Part shown: piece after piece, positions 46,062 through 53,421 of the stretch | How positions within the stretch are numbered: the first letter of the stretch is position 1 | How the letters are laid out: each line of letters begins with the position of its first letter | Origin: SZUA-36 sp963801195 | Lineage (GTDB): Bacteria > Pseudomonadota > Gammaproteobacteria > Xanthomonadales > SZUA-36 | DNA: 64,000 nucleotides | Assembly (NCBI GenBank): GCA_963801195.1 | Contig: CAWDDX010000007.1 | Span: 1,736,001 to 1,800,000, forward strand | Direction: 5' to 3' | Notes under the pieces: model-generated | The model's input: only the letters and a program-made list of their open reading frames with translations | Databases searched by the model: none | What the model was told of the DNA's origin: nothing | Position numbers and translations under genes: made by a program

Positions 46062-46413
46062 GTAGGAAGGGGATTAAATGTGGCTGTCTTGATTTACTGT
46101 AGGAAGGGGATTAAATGTGGCTGTCTTGATTTACTTCTTGATTTACTTTATGGCCTTGAGTGAATGCCCTTGTGCCAGCATGCGGGTGGCAAAACCGTGG
46201 CGGAACACATGGCTGCCCAGACTCGCGATATTGATGTTGGCCGCCCGCAGGTGATACGCGATCCGGTTGGACAGCACGCTGCCTCTTCTTGATTTACTTC
46301 CGCAATGTGGCTGTCTTGATTTACTCGTCTTGATTTACTTGCTTGATTTACTTGTTTCCCAATGTGGCTGTCTTGATTTACTGATCGCTGTCTTGATTTA
46401 CTTGAGATTTACT
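46062..46413 (+). repeat. Ragged repeat array B on the other side of the transposase
   Basis: Ten units all end in TTGATTTACT (the last as GAGATTTACT). Their lengths are 37, 37, 12, 151, 27, 14, 13, 30, 20 and 11 nt. Longer units extend back through GTGGCTGTC into AATGTGG, TTTCCCAAT or GTAGGAAGGGGATTAAAT. The 151-nt unit contains a piece of a tyrosine recombinase gene. Unit ends at ...ACT fit the CT cleavage site described for TnpA-REP enzymes; that link is inference. Confidence 0.85.
46143..46283 (-). pseudogene. Tyrosine recombinase fragment inside array B
   Basis: One frame reads 46 residues, GSVLSNRIAYHLRAANINIA to FATRMLAQGHSLKAIK, ending in a TAA made by the repeat. It contains the HVFRHGFATRML box with the His-x-x-Arg of phage/integron-type recombinases. 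The rest of the gene is absent and both sides run into array units, so it is a captured fragment. Confidence 0.8.
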
Positions 46414-46456
46414 TTCGCCTCTACCTTAAATTCCATCCGGCCAATCCGGGCGCGTC

Positions 46457-47404
46457 CTAGTCTCCGATCGGCAATGACAGCGTAAGAAATGCAGCAGCGC
46501 CTTCGATGCGATTTTTTGCAGCAAATTCCCAGTAGCCACGAAGGTTAATGTAGGCAGCTTGCTTATTTATAGTAAACGAGTAGCCAATTTCAGGGCCGAT
46601 TGAGGCGATGCTGGATTTAACATCTTCCGCAAACGGCGAAGATCCGGAGTCGTCCGTTATTTGACTGTAGAGATAGCCCACCAGACCTACTTGCCAATGC
46701 GCGTTTAAAAACTGCGACAGCGCCCAATCCAGATGCACGTCAATGCCGTTCTGGTAGTTCGTATCGTTGTTCTCCATGTTGTAGGTAACGCCAACAACAG
46801 TAGAGAACTCGAGGCCCTTCGTCTCATTAAAGTAGGTGAAGCCACCACCCACATCGACCGCCCCGTGCCCGATTCCAAGGTTGGAAAGGCGGTTTGGATT
46901 GTAATCACCGGTTGGAATATCGCCGGTGATGTAGGCCATCCAGTTGTCGTTGCCCTTGTGCCAGGCGAGGCTCGCAATTGGATACAGATCTGTAAAGCCC
47001 GTAATTGAGTCGGTGCGGTTGATTTCGGGCACAAGATTGGTGATCGCAAAATCAGCGCTGGTCTTGTTGCCACCCCAACCGAAGCCGAGTCCGATTGCAA
47101 CTTGTCCACCCCAAAGCTTTTTCCTGGGAGCGTAGGTCGGCTGCACCATTATCAGAGGGGCGCTTGAGTCCAGCCCCGCCGTGGCCACATTTCCGCGCGG
47201 AAGGGTTTTATCACCCGAGGCGTTACCACTGTAGTAATACCCCTGCGCCGGCAGCGAAAGGCCGGGGGATGCAGGGACTGCGGCAAAGCTCGCGTATTGG
47301 CCCGAGAACCAGAATGCTACGCCGCCTTCGTCGGCTTTTGTGGCTGGAGCAAGGCTAACCGCGAGTACCGCGATCAGCATCGCTCGAAAGGGTTTTGACT
47401 TCAT
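46457..47404 (-). CDS. SphA/MetA-pathway type outer-membrane protein
   Basis: 315 residues from the ATG at 47404 (signal peptide MKSKPFRAMLIAVLAVSLAPATKADEGG, of which the first 20 are hydrophobic or basic). The mature part matches the transporter-like family linked to phenol meta-cleavage clusters: GGVAFWFSGQYASFAA, AIGLGFGWGG, DLYPIASLAWHKG and YITGDIPTGDYNP. A 14-16-strand barrel ending SLPIGD is expected. It follows the two DUF1254 genes on the same strand and may form a unit with them. Confidence 0.75.
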   Translation of the reverse strand: MKSKPFRAMLIAVLAVSLAPATKADEGGVAFWFSGQYASFAAVPASPGLSLPAQGYYYSGNASGDKTLPRGNVATAGLDSSAPLIMVQPTYAPRKKLWGGQVAIGLGFGWGGNKTSADFAITNLVPEINRTDSITGFTDLYPIASLAWHKGNDNWMAYITGDIPTGDYNPNRLSNLGIGHGAVDVGGGFTYFNETKGLEFSTVVGVTYNMENNDTNYQNGIDVHLDWALSQFLNAHWQVGLVGYLYSQITDDSGSSPFAEDVKSSIASIGPEIGYSFTINKQAAYINLRGYWEFAAKNRIEGAAAFLTLSLPIGD

Positions 47405-47412
47405 TTTCTGGA

Positions 47413-47472
47413 TTATTTCACCAGTTCGATTTCGCCAGAGCGTAAGGTCTTGTTGATCCACGGCACCAGCAG
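47413..47472 (-). pseudogene. C-terminal remnant of a third DUF1254/DUF1214 gene
   Basis: A short frame reads LLVPWINKTLRSGEIELVK and a stop. It parallels the end of the neighbouring protein (SWFDKTWKPGEFELQK), 50 bases downstream of that gene's stop. It is best explained as the tail of a deleted tandem paralogue. Confidence 0.6.
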
Positions 47473-47524
47473 CCCGGGTGGCGGGGTCATTGAGACCCCG
47501 CCGGGCCGGCCATTTCCAGACTTT

Positions 47525-49048
47525 TTACTTCTGCAATTCGAACTCACCCGGCTTCCAGGTCTTGTCGAACCAGCTTTTCTCCGGCCCATACAAGCGTAGC
47601 AGCACACTCCAGCCCCTGCCGGGAACGGTCTGGACCCAATTGTTTTCATGCCCTTTGGGGGCCGTCGGGCCGAACCAGACATCCACCGAACCATCGGCAT
47701 TGATGACGATGTCTTTGTTTTTGCTGCCGATGCTTGGGAACTGCTGATCGGTCTGCAGTTCCGAGCGGCTTTGGTTGTCATACGCGACGAAGGACCAGAA
47801 GTCCTTGGCCGGGATGTTCGGTGGCAGCTGGATCTTGTATGCCTTCGCACCTTCCAGCGGATTGCCCTCGGCGTCGGTGGTCGCCATGACATACTGCGAG
47901 CCGATGCCTACCATTTCGATTGCCATCGCAGGGGTGACGCCTGTGTAGTTGTATGAGTACAGGACGCGTGCGGCCAGGTTGCGCACACCCGGTTGCGAAA
48001 GGAACTGGTAGCCACCCACAAAAGGGTGGAACCACGCACTGCCAGGATTGAGGTATGCCTCCTTCATCCGGGGCTTGAAGGCGATGGTGCGCGCGGCGGC
48101 ATTGCCCACGGCCACGGCTTCGTTGAGCGTCTTCTTGAGTTTTTCGTCGGGCGCAAAGGTTTTGCCCTTCTCGATGCCGATAGCGGCGAGCATGCCGAGG
48201 ATTTCCGGGCTGTAGGCCTCGTTCGGCTCTGTCTGAACGATCTCGTTGATGTCCTCGAAGAAGCTGAAGTCGTTGCCGCCAATGGTATTGAAATACTTGC
48301 CGGAAACATCGACGAATTTCATCGGCGGCGGGTTCTTGGCGTCGGCCAGCGGGTAGACCCTGGCGAACTTTTTGGTGTTTTCGACCGCGGTCGCGGTGCT
48401 GCCATCTTTGATGAAGCCACGCCAGAAATACAGGTTCTGGAAGGTCTGGCTGCGGAGAACAAAATACCCTTCAGGCACCTCGCCCTTGTAATCCGGCGGG
48501 AGAAGCAGGTATTTACCGCCCTTGCCCTTGTCCGGTCCGGCGTTGCCGATATCACCGACGTAGTGGAACCAGTGGTCGTTGACGATGCCAAGAATATCCG
48601 GCGGCGACTCAATCACCAGCGGGCCGTCCTTCAGGTCCAGCCACATCATGCTGTAGATGCTTTCGGTGTTGGGGGTGAGGAACAACGACCTGGAGTCCAT
48701 CAGTTGCTCCATGATCAGAACCGTCTGGTTGTCTCCGCCCATGCCCTTGATGCCTCTGCCAGCCGCGTGGACAGACGCACCCGGCATGGCGTAGAGAAAA
48801 GCCTCCACGCCATGCATAAATTCCAGATACTCATAGAGTTTTTCGGCAGTGCTGTCGGTCGGGTAGCCCTGCGGAAATTCGAGGGTGCCGAGCCGGCTTT
48901 CGATCCTGGCGGGCGTGGTGATCTTCTCCGGGATCGGGGTCGTCATTTTCATCGTCGGGCTTTTCTCGGCCCATGCGTATGTAGCGAACAGCAGGCTGGC
49001 AATGACAGCGCCAGCCAGGCTGATGGTGGTGCGGGGGAAAGTTCTCAT
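47525..49048 (-). CDS. DUF1254/DUF1214 exported protein
   Basis: 507 residues from the ATG at 49048 (AGGAG seven bases upstream). A signal peptide runs to TYAWAEK. The DUF1254 domain includes the conserved block LFLTPNTESIYSMMWLDL and GDIGNAGPDKGKGGKYLL; the C-terminal DUF1214 domain includes DFWSFVAYDNQSRSELQT and GWSVLLRLYGPEKSW. The function is unknown. It is one of two paralogues in a row, with the remnant of a third. Confidence 0.85.
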   Translation of the reverse strand: MRTFPRTTISLAGAVIASLLFATYAWAEKSPTMKMTTPIPEKITTPARIESRLGTLEFPQGYPTDSTAEKLYEYLEFMHGVEAFLYAMPGASVHAAGRGIKGMGGDNQTVLIMEQLMDSRSLFLTPNTESIYSMMWLDLKDGPLVIESPPDILGIVNDHWFHYVGDIGNAGPDKGKGGKYLLLPPDYKGEVPEGYFVLRSQTFQNLYFWRGFIKDGSTATAVENTKKFARVYPLADAKNPPPMKFVDVSGKYFNTIGGNDFSFFEDINEIVQTEPNEAYSPEILGMLAAIGIEKGKTFAPDEKLKKTLNEAVAVGNAAARTIAFKPRMKEAYLNPGSAWFHPFVGGYQFLSQPGVRNLAARVLYSYNYTGVTPAMAIEMVGIGSQYVMATTDAEGNPLEGAKAYKIQLPPNIPAKDFWSFVAYDNQSRSELQTDQQFPSIGSKNKDIVINADGSVDVWFGPTAPKGHENNWVQTVPGRGWSVLLRLYGPEKSWFDKTWKPGEFELQK

Positions 49049-49153
49049 GAGGTGCTCCTGGTTTTTGCTAGTGCTTTTCTGTTTATAAAACTGCCCCGGA
49101 CAACGCATTATCCGGGGCAGCTTCAACATCCGATTCCGATCAATGAGACCGGA

Positions 49154-50551
49154 CTAATTCGCCTTGATGAGCTTTGGCTGGGTCCACGAACCATCCAGTG
49201 CGGCTTCTTTCGGCCAGTACAGACGCATGTAAGCGGCGAAAGGTCCCTTCGGCGAGGGCAGCCAGTTCGACTCTTTATCCTTGCCGGGGGATTCGTTCTG
49301 GATGTAGATCGTCAATCCGCCATCAGCATCTTTTTTCATGTTCGGCAGCATCGGTGAATTAATCAGGTAGCGGTTGATCGGATTGTCTACCAACAGGCTT
49401 TGCGGCAAGTCATACATCGTGATCGACCAGAAAGCGTTAACCGGCGGGTACTTGTCGGCTGCAAAATGCAGGGTGTACTGGTTGGCGCCACTGAGTGCCT
49501 TGCCTTCGCTATCCAGGCGGTAGACCGGATACATCGCTTCTTCTTTGGCGTTACCGTAGATGCCGATGGTGCCGATCCAGCGGTTCAAATAATTATCACC
49601 CAGGTATGCGCGGCTGCCAAAGACATCACCGGAGGTGATTTTGCCTTCTTCCATCTGCTTAATGCCGCCGGCAAATGCCGCCCAGGCATCAGCGCGGCCC
49701 TGCTCGATGGCCGACTTCATTTCAGGTGAGAGTTTCGCAGGGTCGAATGTTTTGCCACCCTCGATACCGATCCTGGCGAAGCTTTCCCTGAGCGCTTTCT
49801 CGCTTGGCACAACAGGGCTGTAGCCCAGCACGAAGTTCATAATGTTGAAGAACTCCAGCGATGTTTTTTGCTCTTCCGGTGTGAGTGGTTTGATGAAATC
49901 CACAGCCGGTGCGGCTGGTGGAGGAGTTGTTCCAAGAAAAGCAGACAATGGTTGCATTTTGTACTGCGCCTGGATTTTCTCTACGTTGCCGATGTCGGTG
50001 GGGTCAAACAGCTGAGTACGAATCACGACAACGCCAAAGTCCGTATCGAAGTTGTAAACCTTCTTAATGCCTTCAGGTGTTTCGCCTTTCCAGTCCGGTC
50101 CGACCAGCATGAAATTACCAGCGTCGTTGCCGGTGGTTCTCGACCCCGCGTAGCCTACGATGTAGGTATAGGCATCCCAAAGTTCTATGTCGTAGTAGCG
50201 TTTCTTTTCGATTGCCGGTACAGAAATCACGATCGGCTCAGCGCGCAAGTCCAGTCCGGCCCACGAATAGGGTGTGTCCGAATTGGGTGTCTGCACCGAT
50301 GTATCGGCCGGTGTAAATACGCTGTGAATATTCTTGAGATGATTCCAGGGCGCCTTGAAATTGGGATTGGTCTTATCCACGTAGTAGGCGTACTGGACGC
50401 GGTAGTTGTCCACCATCGGGTAGCCGTACATGTAGGCTTCCTTGGCAATGGCGCGGGCTTCGGCCGGGGTTACGTCGCCAGCCTGCGCAAGCGGGGCAAA
50501 AACGAACGCGGCTGCCAACGCGAATGTCATGGAGATATGTCGAATTTTCAT
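49154..50551 (-). CDS. DUF1254/DUF1214 exported protein, second copy
   Basis: 465 residues from the ATG at 50551; the signal peptide runs to APLAQAG. DUF1254: AKEAYMYGYPMVDNYRVQYA, TPNSDTPYSWAGLDL, RYYDIELWDAYTYIVGYAG. DUF1214: FWSITMYDLPQSLLVDNPIN, NWLPSPKGPFAAYMRLYWP. It shares domain order with the downstream gene (105 bases away) but differs clearly in sequence, so it is an old duplication or an ordered gene pair. A degenerate ribosome site (GAGG) is 11 bases upstream. Confidence 0.85.
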   Translation of the reverse strand: MKIRHISMTFALAAAFVFAPLAQAGDVTPAEARAIAKEAYMYGYPMVDNYRVQYAYYVDKTNPNFKAPWNHLKNIHSVFTPADTSVQTPNSDTPYSWAGLDLRAEPIVISVPAIEKKRYYDIELWDAYTYIVGYAGSRTTGNDAGNFMLVGPDWKGETPEGIKKVYNFDTDFGVVVIRTQLFDPTDIGNVEKIQAQYKMQPLSAFLGTTPPPAAPAVDFIKPLTPEEQKTSLEFFNIMNFVLGYSPVVPSEKALRESFARIGIEGGKTFDPAKLSPEMKSAIEQGRADAWAAFAGGIKQMEEGKITSGDVFGSRAYLGDNYLNRWIGTIGIYGNAKEEAMYPVYRLDSEGKALSGANQYTLHFAADKYPPVNAFWSITMYDLPQSLLVDNPINRYLINSPMLPNMKKDADGGLTIYIQNESPGKDKESNWLPSPKGPFAAYMRLYWPKEAALDGSWTQPKLIKAN

Positions 50552-50749
50552 CTGTTTTACTACCTCAGGTAATGGTTGGGAGAACAGGATATTTGTGCAA
50601 AAAAAAACAATATGGCGCACCTACTATAGCACCTACTATAAGTGCTGCCATGAGCGGCAGCTCTGAGTTGAATTCCACCGATTCGTGGCTGCAAACTCGA
50701 CTGGCAGCTGACCGCTCGTAAGGAGCCCCTTTGGCTGAGTATATCTGGA

Positions 50750-51565
50750 TTATGCGGCAGGCTCAAAGCTGCCATTTTGATCCAACGCTCGCAAGGTCCT
50801 CAGGATCGGGAAGCAGCTGTTACCGGGTATGGATTGCAATAAGCTGTCTTCTTTGCCTGCCGGCGCCTTCGGTGCGAATGACACATCGCAGGACCCATCT
50901 GCATCCCCGGGCATCCCGGCGAAGCAAAAGTATAAGTCAGAGCAAGTACTCACACTTGCCATCTGGTGCCACATGGGTTTCGCTAAACGAGCTGATGCCG
51001 ACGGGTACTCGCGGGGAGAAAGCGCGGTCCAGCGGCGGAAAGCGCGGGTGAAGTGTGCGGGTTCACTGTATCCGAGGTCAAAGGCGATTTCGGTTACGGT
51101 TACATCCGGCTTGATCAACAGCGACAGTGCCTGCTTCAGTCGCACCTGGTCGATCAGCGTGTTGTAGTCGAACTGCAAATCTCCCAGGCGGCGTTGAAAG
51201 GTTCGTTTGGAAAGCCCAGCCATCTCGGCGGCAAGATGGATATTCAGATTGCCATCTTGAAGGTAGGTGCCGATTACCGCGCTGAGTGAATCAAGAAAGT
51301 TGTCCGCGAGCGGACCCGGTAATTGCAGTCCGACTGGACGCACCAGCGCAGTCATCGGCAAAGCCAGCATGTCGATCGGCAAAACCAAACAGGTGAAGGT
51401 ATCGCTGTGCCGGATCCGTACACGCTCGAATTCTTTGCTGCGTGAAAGACGCCCGGCATTCACTTCGCTCACGCGCACTTCGGGAGGCACCCACGCCTGA
51501 CCGCTTGCGAGTTGCACGAGCTGGATCATCAGTTGCAGGTCGTAGGAAAGAACTGAAACACCCAC
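50750..51565 (-). pseudogene. AraC family regulator cut off at its 5' end by an inversion
   Basis: The frame covers 271 residues from a GTG at 51565. The C-terminal AraC domain is complete (AAEMAGLSKRTFQRRLGDLQ, EIAFDLGYSEPAHFTRAFRR, ALSPREYP). The N-terminal sensor domain is only partly there, starting at GVSVLSYDLQLMIQLVQLAS. The missing upstream part is found on the opposite strand at 51770-51913, ending in the same GVGVSVLS sequence. The extra C-terminal 70 residues look random. It may still produce a truncated protein, but no ribosome site is visible. Confidence 0.75.
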
Positions 51566-51585
51566 AGAACAATGAAAGAAAGTCT

Positions 51586-51693
51586 GGTGCTTTGGGACCG
51601 GTGAGTAAGCTCAAGTTATTTGCTCAATCGGTGGGAAGAAGTTTTATCAAAGGCCAGTTACTTGGCAGGCAACTCTGTCCGGAAAGGACTTAA
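51586..51693 (+). pseudogene. C-terminal fragment of a second RAYT transposase
   Basis: 35 codons reading GALGPVSKLKLFAQSVGRSF to the end QLCPERT and a stop align with the last 35 residues of the intact transposase at 45046-46005 (GALGPVGTLRAFAKSVGRSF to LWPERA). The rest of the gene is missing. Array D lies 200 bases downstream, much as array A lies downstream of the intact gene. Confidence 0.8.
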
Positions 51694-51769
51694 GAATTTA
51701 CAGTCCAGGCAGGGAAAACAACCTGAAACTCATGACGTCTGGATTTAGCGGGTTTGTCAAAAATTCAGC

Positions 51770-51913
51770 AATGCCTCATTAGGAATTCTCAATTCGCTCC
51801 CGCTTTTTAAAGAGCCATCCAGATTAAAGCGTATTTATCGTGATTGAAGATTGTTTCTGATCATGTCAGATTTTATCTGGTCGTTGGAAGGCGTGGGTGT
51901 CTCAGTTCTTTCG
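51770..51913 (+). pseudogene. Displaced N-terminal piece of the AraC regulator
   Basis: The plus strand reads ASLGILNSLPLFKEPSRLKR...stop...SDFIWSLEGVGVSVLS, which fits the sensor-domain region that should precede residue 1 of the truncated regulator. An in-frame TGA at 51845-51847 shows decay. The piece ends in the inverted repeat at 51893-51913. Confidence 0.6.
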
Positions 51914-51984
51914 TCTCAGTTCTTCCTCAGTTCTTCATCTTCTCAGTTCTTCACCGCTCAGTTCTACAGGTGTCTCAGTTCTTC
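51893..51984 (+). repeat. Ragged repeat array D
   Basis: Six units of 20, 13, 11, 16, 15 and 17 nt end in CTCAGTTCTTC or a one-base variant. The first carries the core GTGGGTGTC and belongs to the AraC coding remnant. The last contains the stop codon and final codons of the ferredoxin gene (minus strand). The fixed-end, variable-start design is the same as in arrays A, B and C. Confidence 0.8.
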
Positions 51985-52172
51985 TCAACTGAAATGGCAC
52001 CGGTTGGGCATATCTCGATTATTTCCAGGCATACTGACTCGAGATGGATGGGAACCCTTTCGGGTATGAATTCAGCCTTTTTACTGCCTGCCTGGAACCT
52101 GAAAAGTTTAGGGTATTGTGTTACGCAAGCACCTGTAGTGTCACATTTCAGTGGATCGACTTTTAGTTTCAT
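51975..52172 (-). CDS. Small ferredoxin ([3Fe-4S] or [4Fe-4S])
   Basis: 65 residues from the ATG at 52172, with GGAGG eight bases upstream. The pattern KCDTTGACVTQYPKLF ... CPTGAI is that of single-cluster ferredoxins that serve cytochrome P450s and related oxygenases: C-x5-C near the N-terminus and a CPTGAI near the end. It is an orphan here. A 38-residue C-terminal fragment of an unknown protein lies just upstream on the same strand. Its last codons overlap repeat array D, so the end of the protein may have been altered. Confidence 0.8.
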   Translation of the reverse strand: MKLKVDPLKCDTTGACVTQYPKLFRFQAGSKKAEFIPERVPIHLESVCLEIIEICPTGAISVEKN

Positions 52173-52202
52173 ACATATCCTCCCATTCAATTTTAGACAT
52201 TA

Positions 52203-52319
52203 TTACGGTCTGGCAAAGATCTCGCCCAGCCCTCTTACATCATACGCCGGGCGCACAGGTAAAATCTTATCCAGCTTCTCAATATCAATTGCTTGAGCCG
52301 AATAACTCTCATTTGTGAA
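52203..52319 (-). pseudogene. C-terminal fragment of an unidentified protein
   Basis: An open frame after a TAA reads FTNESYSAQAIDIEKLDKIL and ends RGLGEIFARP-stop, 30 bases before the ferredoxin start. It looks like a genuine protein end and may belong to the ferredoxin's former partner enzyme. I do not recognise it. Confidence 0.35.
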
Positions 52320-52411
52320 TTATGAACCGCGTTCGTCCAGGATGCCGGGCAATTTTTAACCTTCTCCTGCGTCTCGATGAAATCGTTTCCTGTCCGATGA
52401 TTAATGCCTGC

Positions 52412-52519
52412 TCAGTGCTGATGATCCGGATCCGGCTCATTAGCATGATCCTGGCCGCCACCACCATGATGATGGTCAGCGTCCTCGTCGTCATCAACCC
52501 GTCCCGCCATCTTGTCCAT
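52412..52519 (-). other. Possible His/Asp-rich metal-binding tail
   Basis: A 35-codon frame starts MDKMAGRVDDDEDAD, continues HHHGGGGQDHANEPDPDHQH and stops. Such tails occur in metal chaperones and transporters. There is no complete gene in front of it; a stop lies nine codons before the Met. It is probably a fragment, or a coincidence. Confidence 0.25.
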
Positions 52520-52649
52520 TTCGCTGTAGTGCTCCGCGGTTGGGTGTCAGGGCTTTTCTCACGGCTCTTCAACGGCTCTTTTTCGAATTCACTGATGCTG
52601 ACGAATGCAACATAGAATGAATGGGTGGCCCACTTGGCTAGCGCAATTC

Positions 52650-52695
52650 GTGGCTGTCTTGGCTTTTGTCTTGGCTTTTGGGAAATTGGCTTTTG
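52650..52695 (+). repeat. Ragged repeat array C
   Basis: GTGGCTGTC followed by TTGGCTTTTG, then two further units (12 and 15 nt) ending in the same TTGGCTTTTG. It is the smallest member of the array family and shares the exact 9-mer core with arrays A and B. Confidence 0.7.
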
Positions 52696-52788
52696 TTTCT
52701 ATCTGACCGAGACGGCGGTTTGAGACCGCCGAACTCGATAAAGCCCGCACCGAGAGTCCCGTGGCGGGCATGTACTGCCAGGCCCCGG

Positions 52789-53301
52789 TCAGAAGAAGGG
52801 GCAGGTGTCCATCCCTACGCCAACCGACTTGACTTCAACCAGTGGCAGGTTTTCGCCATCGATCGAGTATACGGTGGTATAGGCCACCACCCGGGCTTTT
52901 TTTCCGTTGGCCGGGCCCGGAGTCACGGTGCCGTTCTGTATCAGCAGCATGCCGGGTGTCTCGTCTTGGTTGGCGACCGTTGCAGTATATGAGATTTTGG
53001 GCCGGTCGGTATGCTGGACCCAAAGTCCTACAGCTCCTGGCGAGTCAAAATCGAAGACGGGATACAACGGATCAACCCAGATCCCGTCTTCATCAAAGTA
53101 GTAGCAGTTGTCGAATTCGAATCCCACCTCGTCGGGATCGATCGAAGCTACGATTTCGGCTCGGACGACGAAAACCGTGCCAGCCAGGCCGCCGAACGGA
53201 CCGTCATTGTCCGCGTGGCCTACTATAGAGACGGTCATGCCGAGACTGGCAACGATTCCGAGGGCTGCGGCACGCGATTTGTGCAAAATTGTCATTTTCA
53301 T
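52789..53301 (-). CDS. Hypothetical secreted protein
   Basis: 170 residues with a very strong ribosome site (AGGAGG) and a signal peptide ending SIVGHADN. The mature part is beta-rich, with FDNCYYFDEDGIWVDPLYPV and a terminal CPFF. I do not recognise the family. It is divergent from the winged-helix/TPR regulator gene, 120 bases apart, and may be its target. Hairpins GGCGGT/ACCGCC and GCCCGC/GCGGGC follow the stop. Confidence 0.65.
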   Translation of the reverse strand: MKMTILHKSRAAALGIVASLGMTVSIVGHADNDGPFGGLAGTVFVVRAEIVASIDPDEVGFEFDNCYYFDEDGIWVDPLYPVFDFDSPGAVGLWVQHTDRPKISYTATVANQDETPGMLLIQNGTVTPGPANGKKARVVAYTTVYSIDGENLPLVEVKSVGVGMDTCPFF

Positions 53302-53421
53302 AATTTCCTCCTAACTGGTTGAATGCCAAGTGGCAAGTCTGAGCCTAGCCTCGGCACAGGGAAAATACCTGAAAGAACTGCTAAAATTTCACTATAAGCC
53401 GCTGAAATTAGGGTAATTGAC

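Larger units (their letters stand above)
51545..51913. repeat. Inverted repeats bounding an inverted segment
   Basis: 51545-51565 and 51893-51913 are 21-bp inverted repeats with two mismatches (GTGGGTGTTTCAGTTCTTTC versus GTGGGTGTCTCAGTTCTTTC). Both encode GVSVLS of the AraC regulator. Flipping the 369-bp segment between them joins the two AraC pieces in the same reading frame. Confidence 0.75.

Noticed and set aside
47993..49357. 454-codon open frame on the plus strand
   Set aside because: It is antisense to a clearly recognisable DUF1254/DUF1214 gene and has no family resemblance of its own.
51545..51913. The AraC inversion as a working phase-variation switch
   Set aside because: The displaced N-terminal piece has an in-frame TGA at 51845 and no complete sensor domain, and no invertase gene is adjacent. 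It is better read as an old rearrangement.
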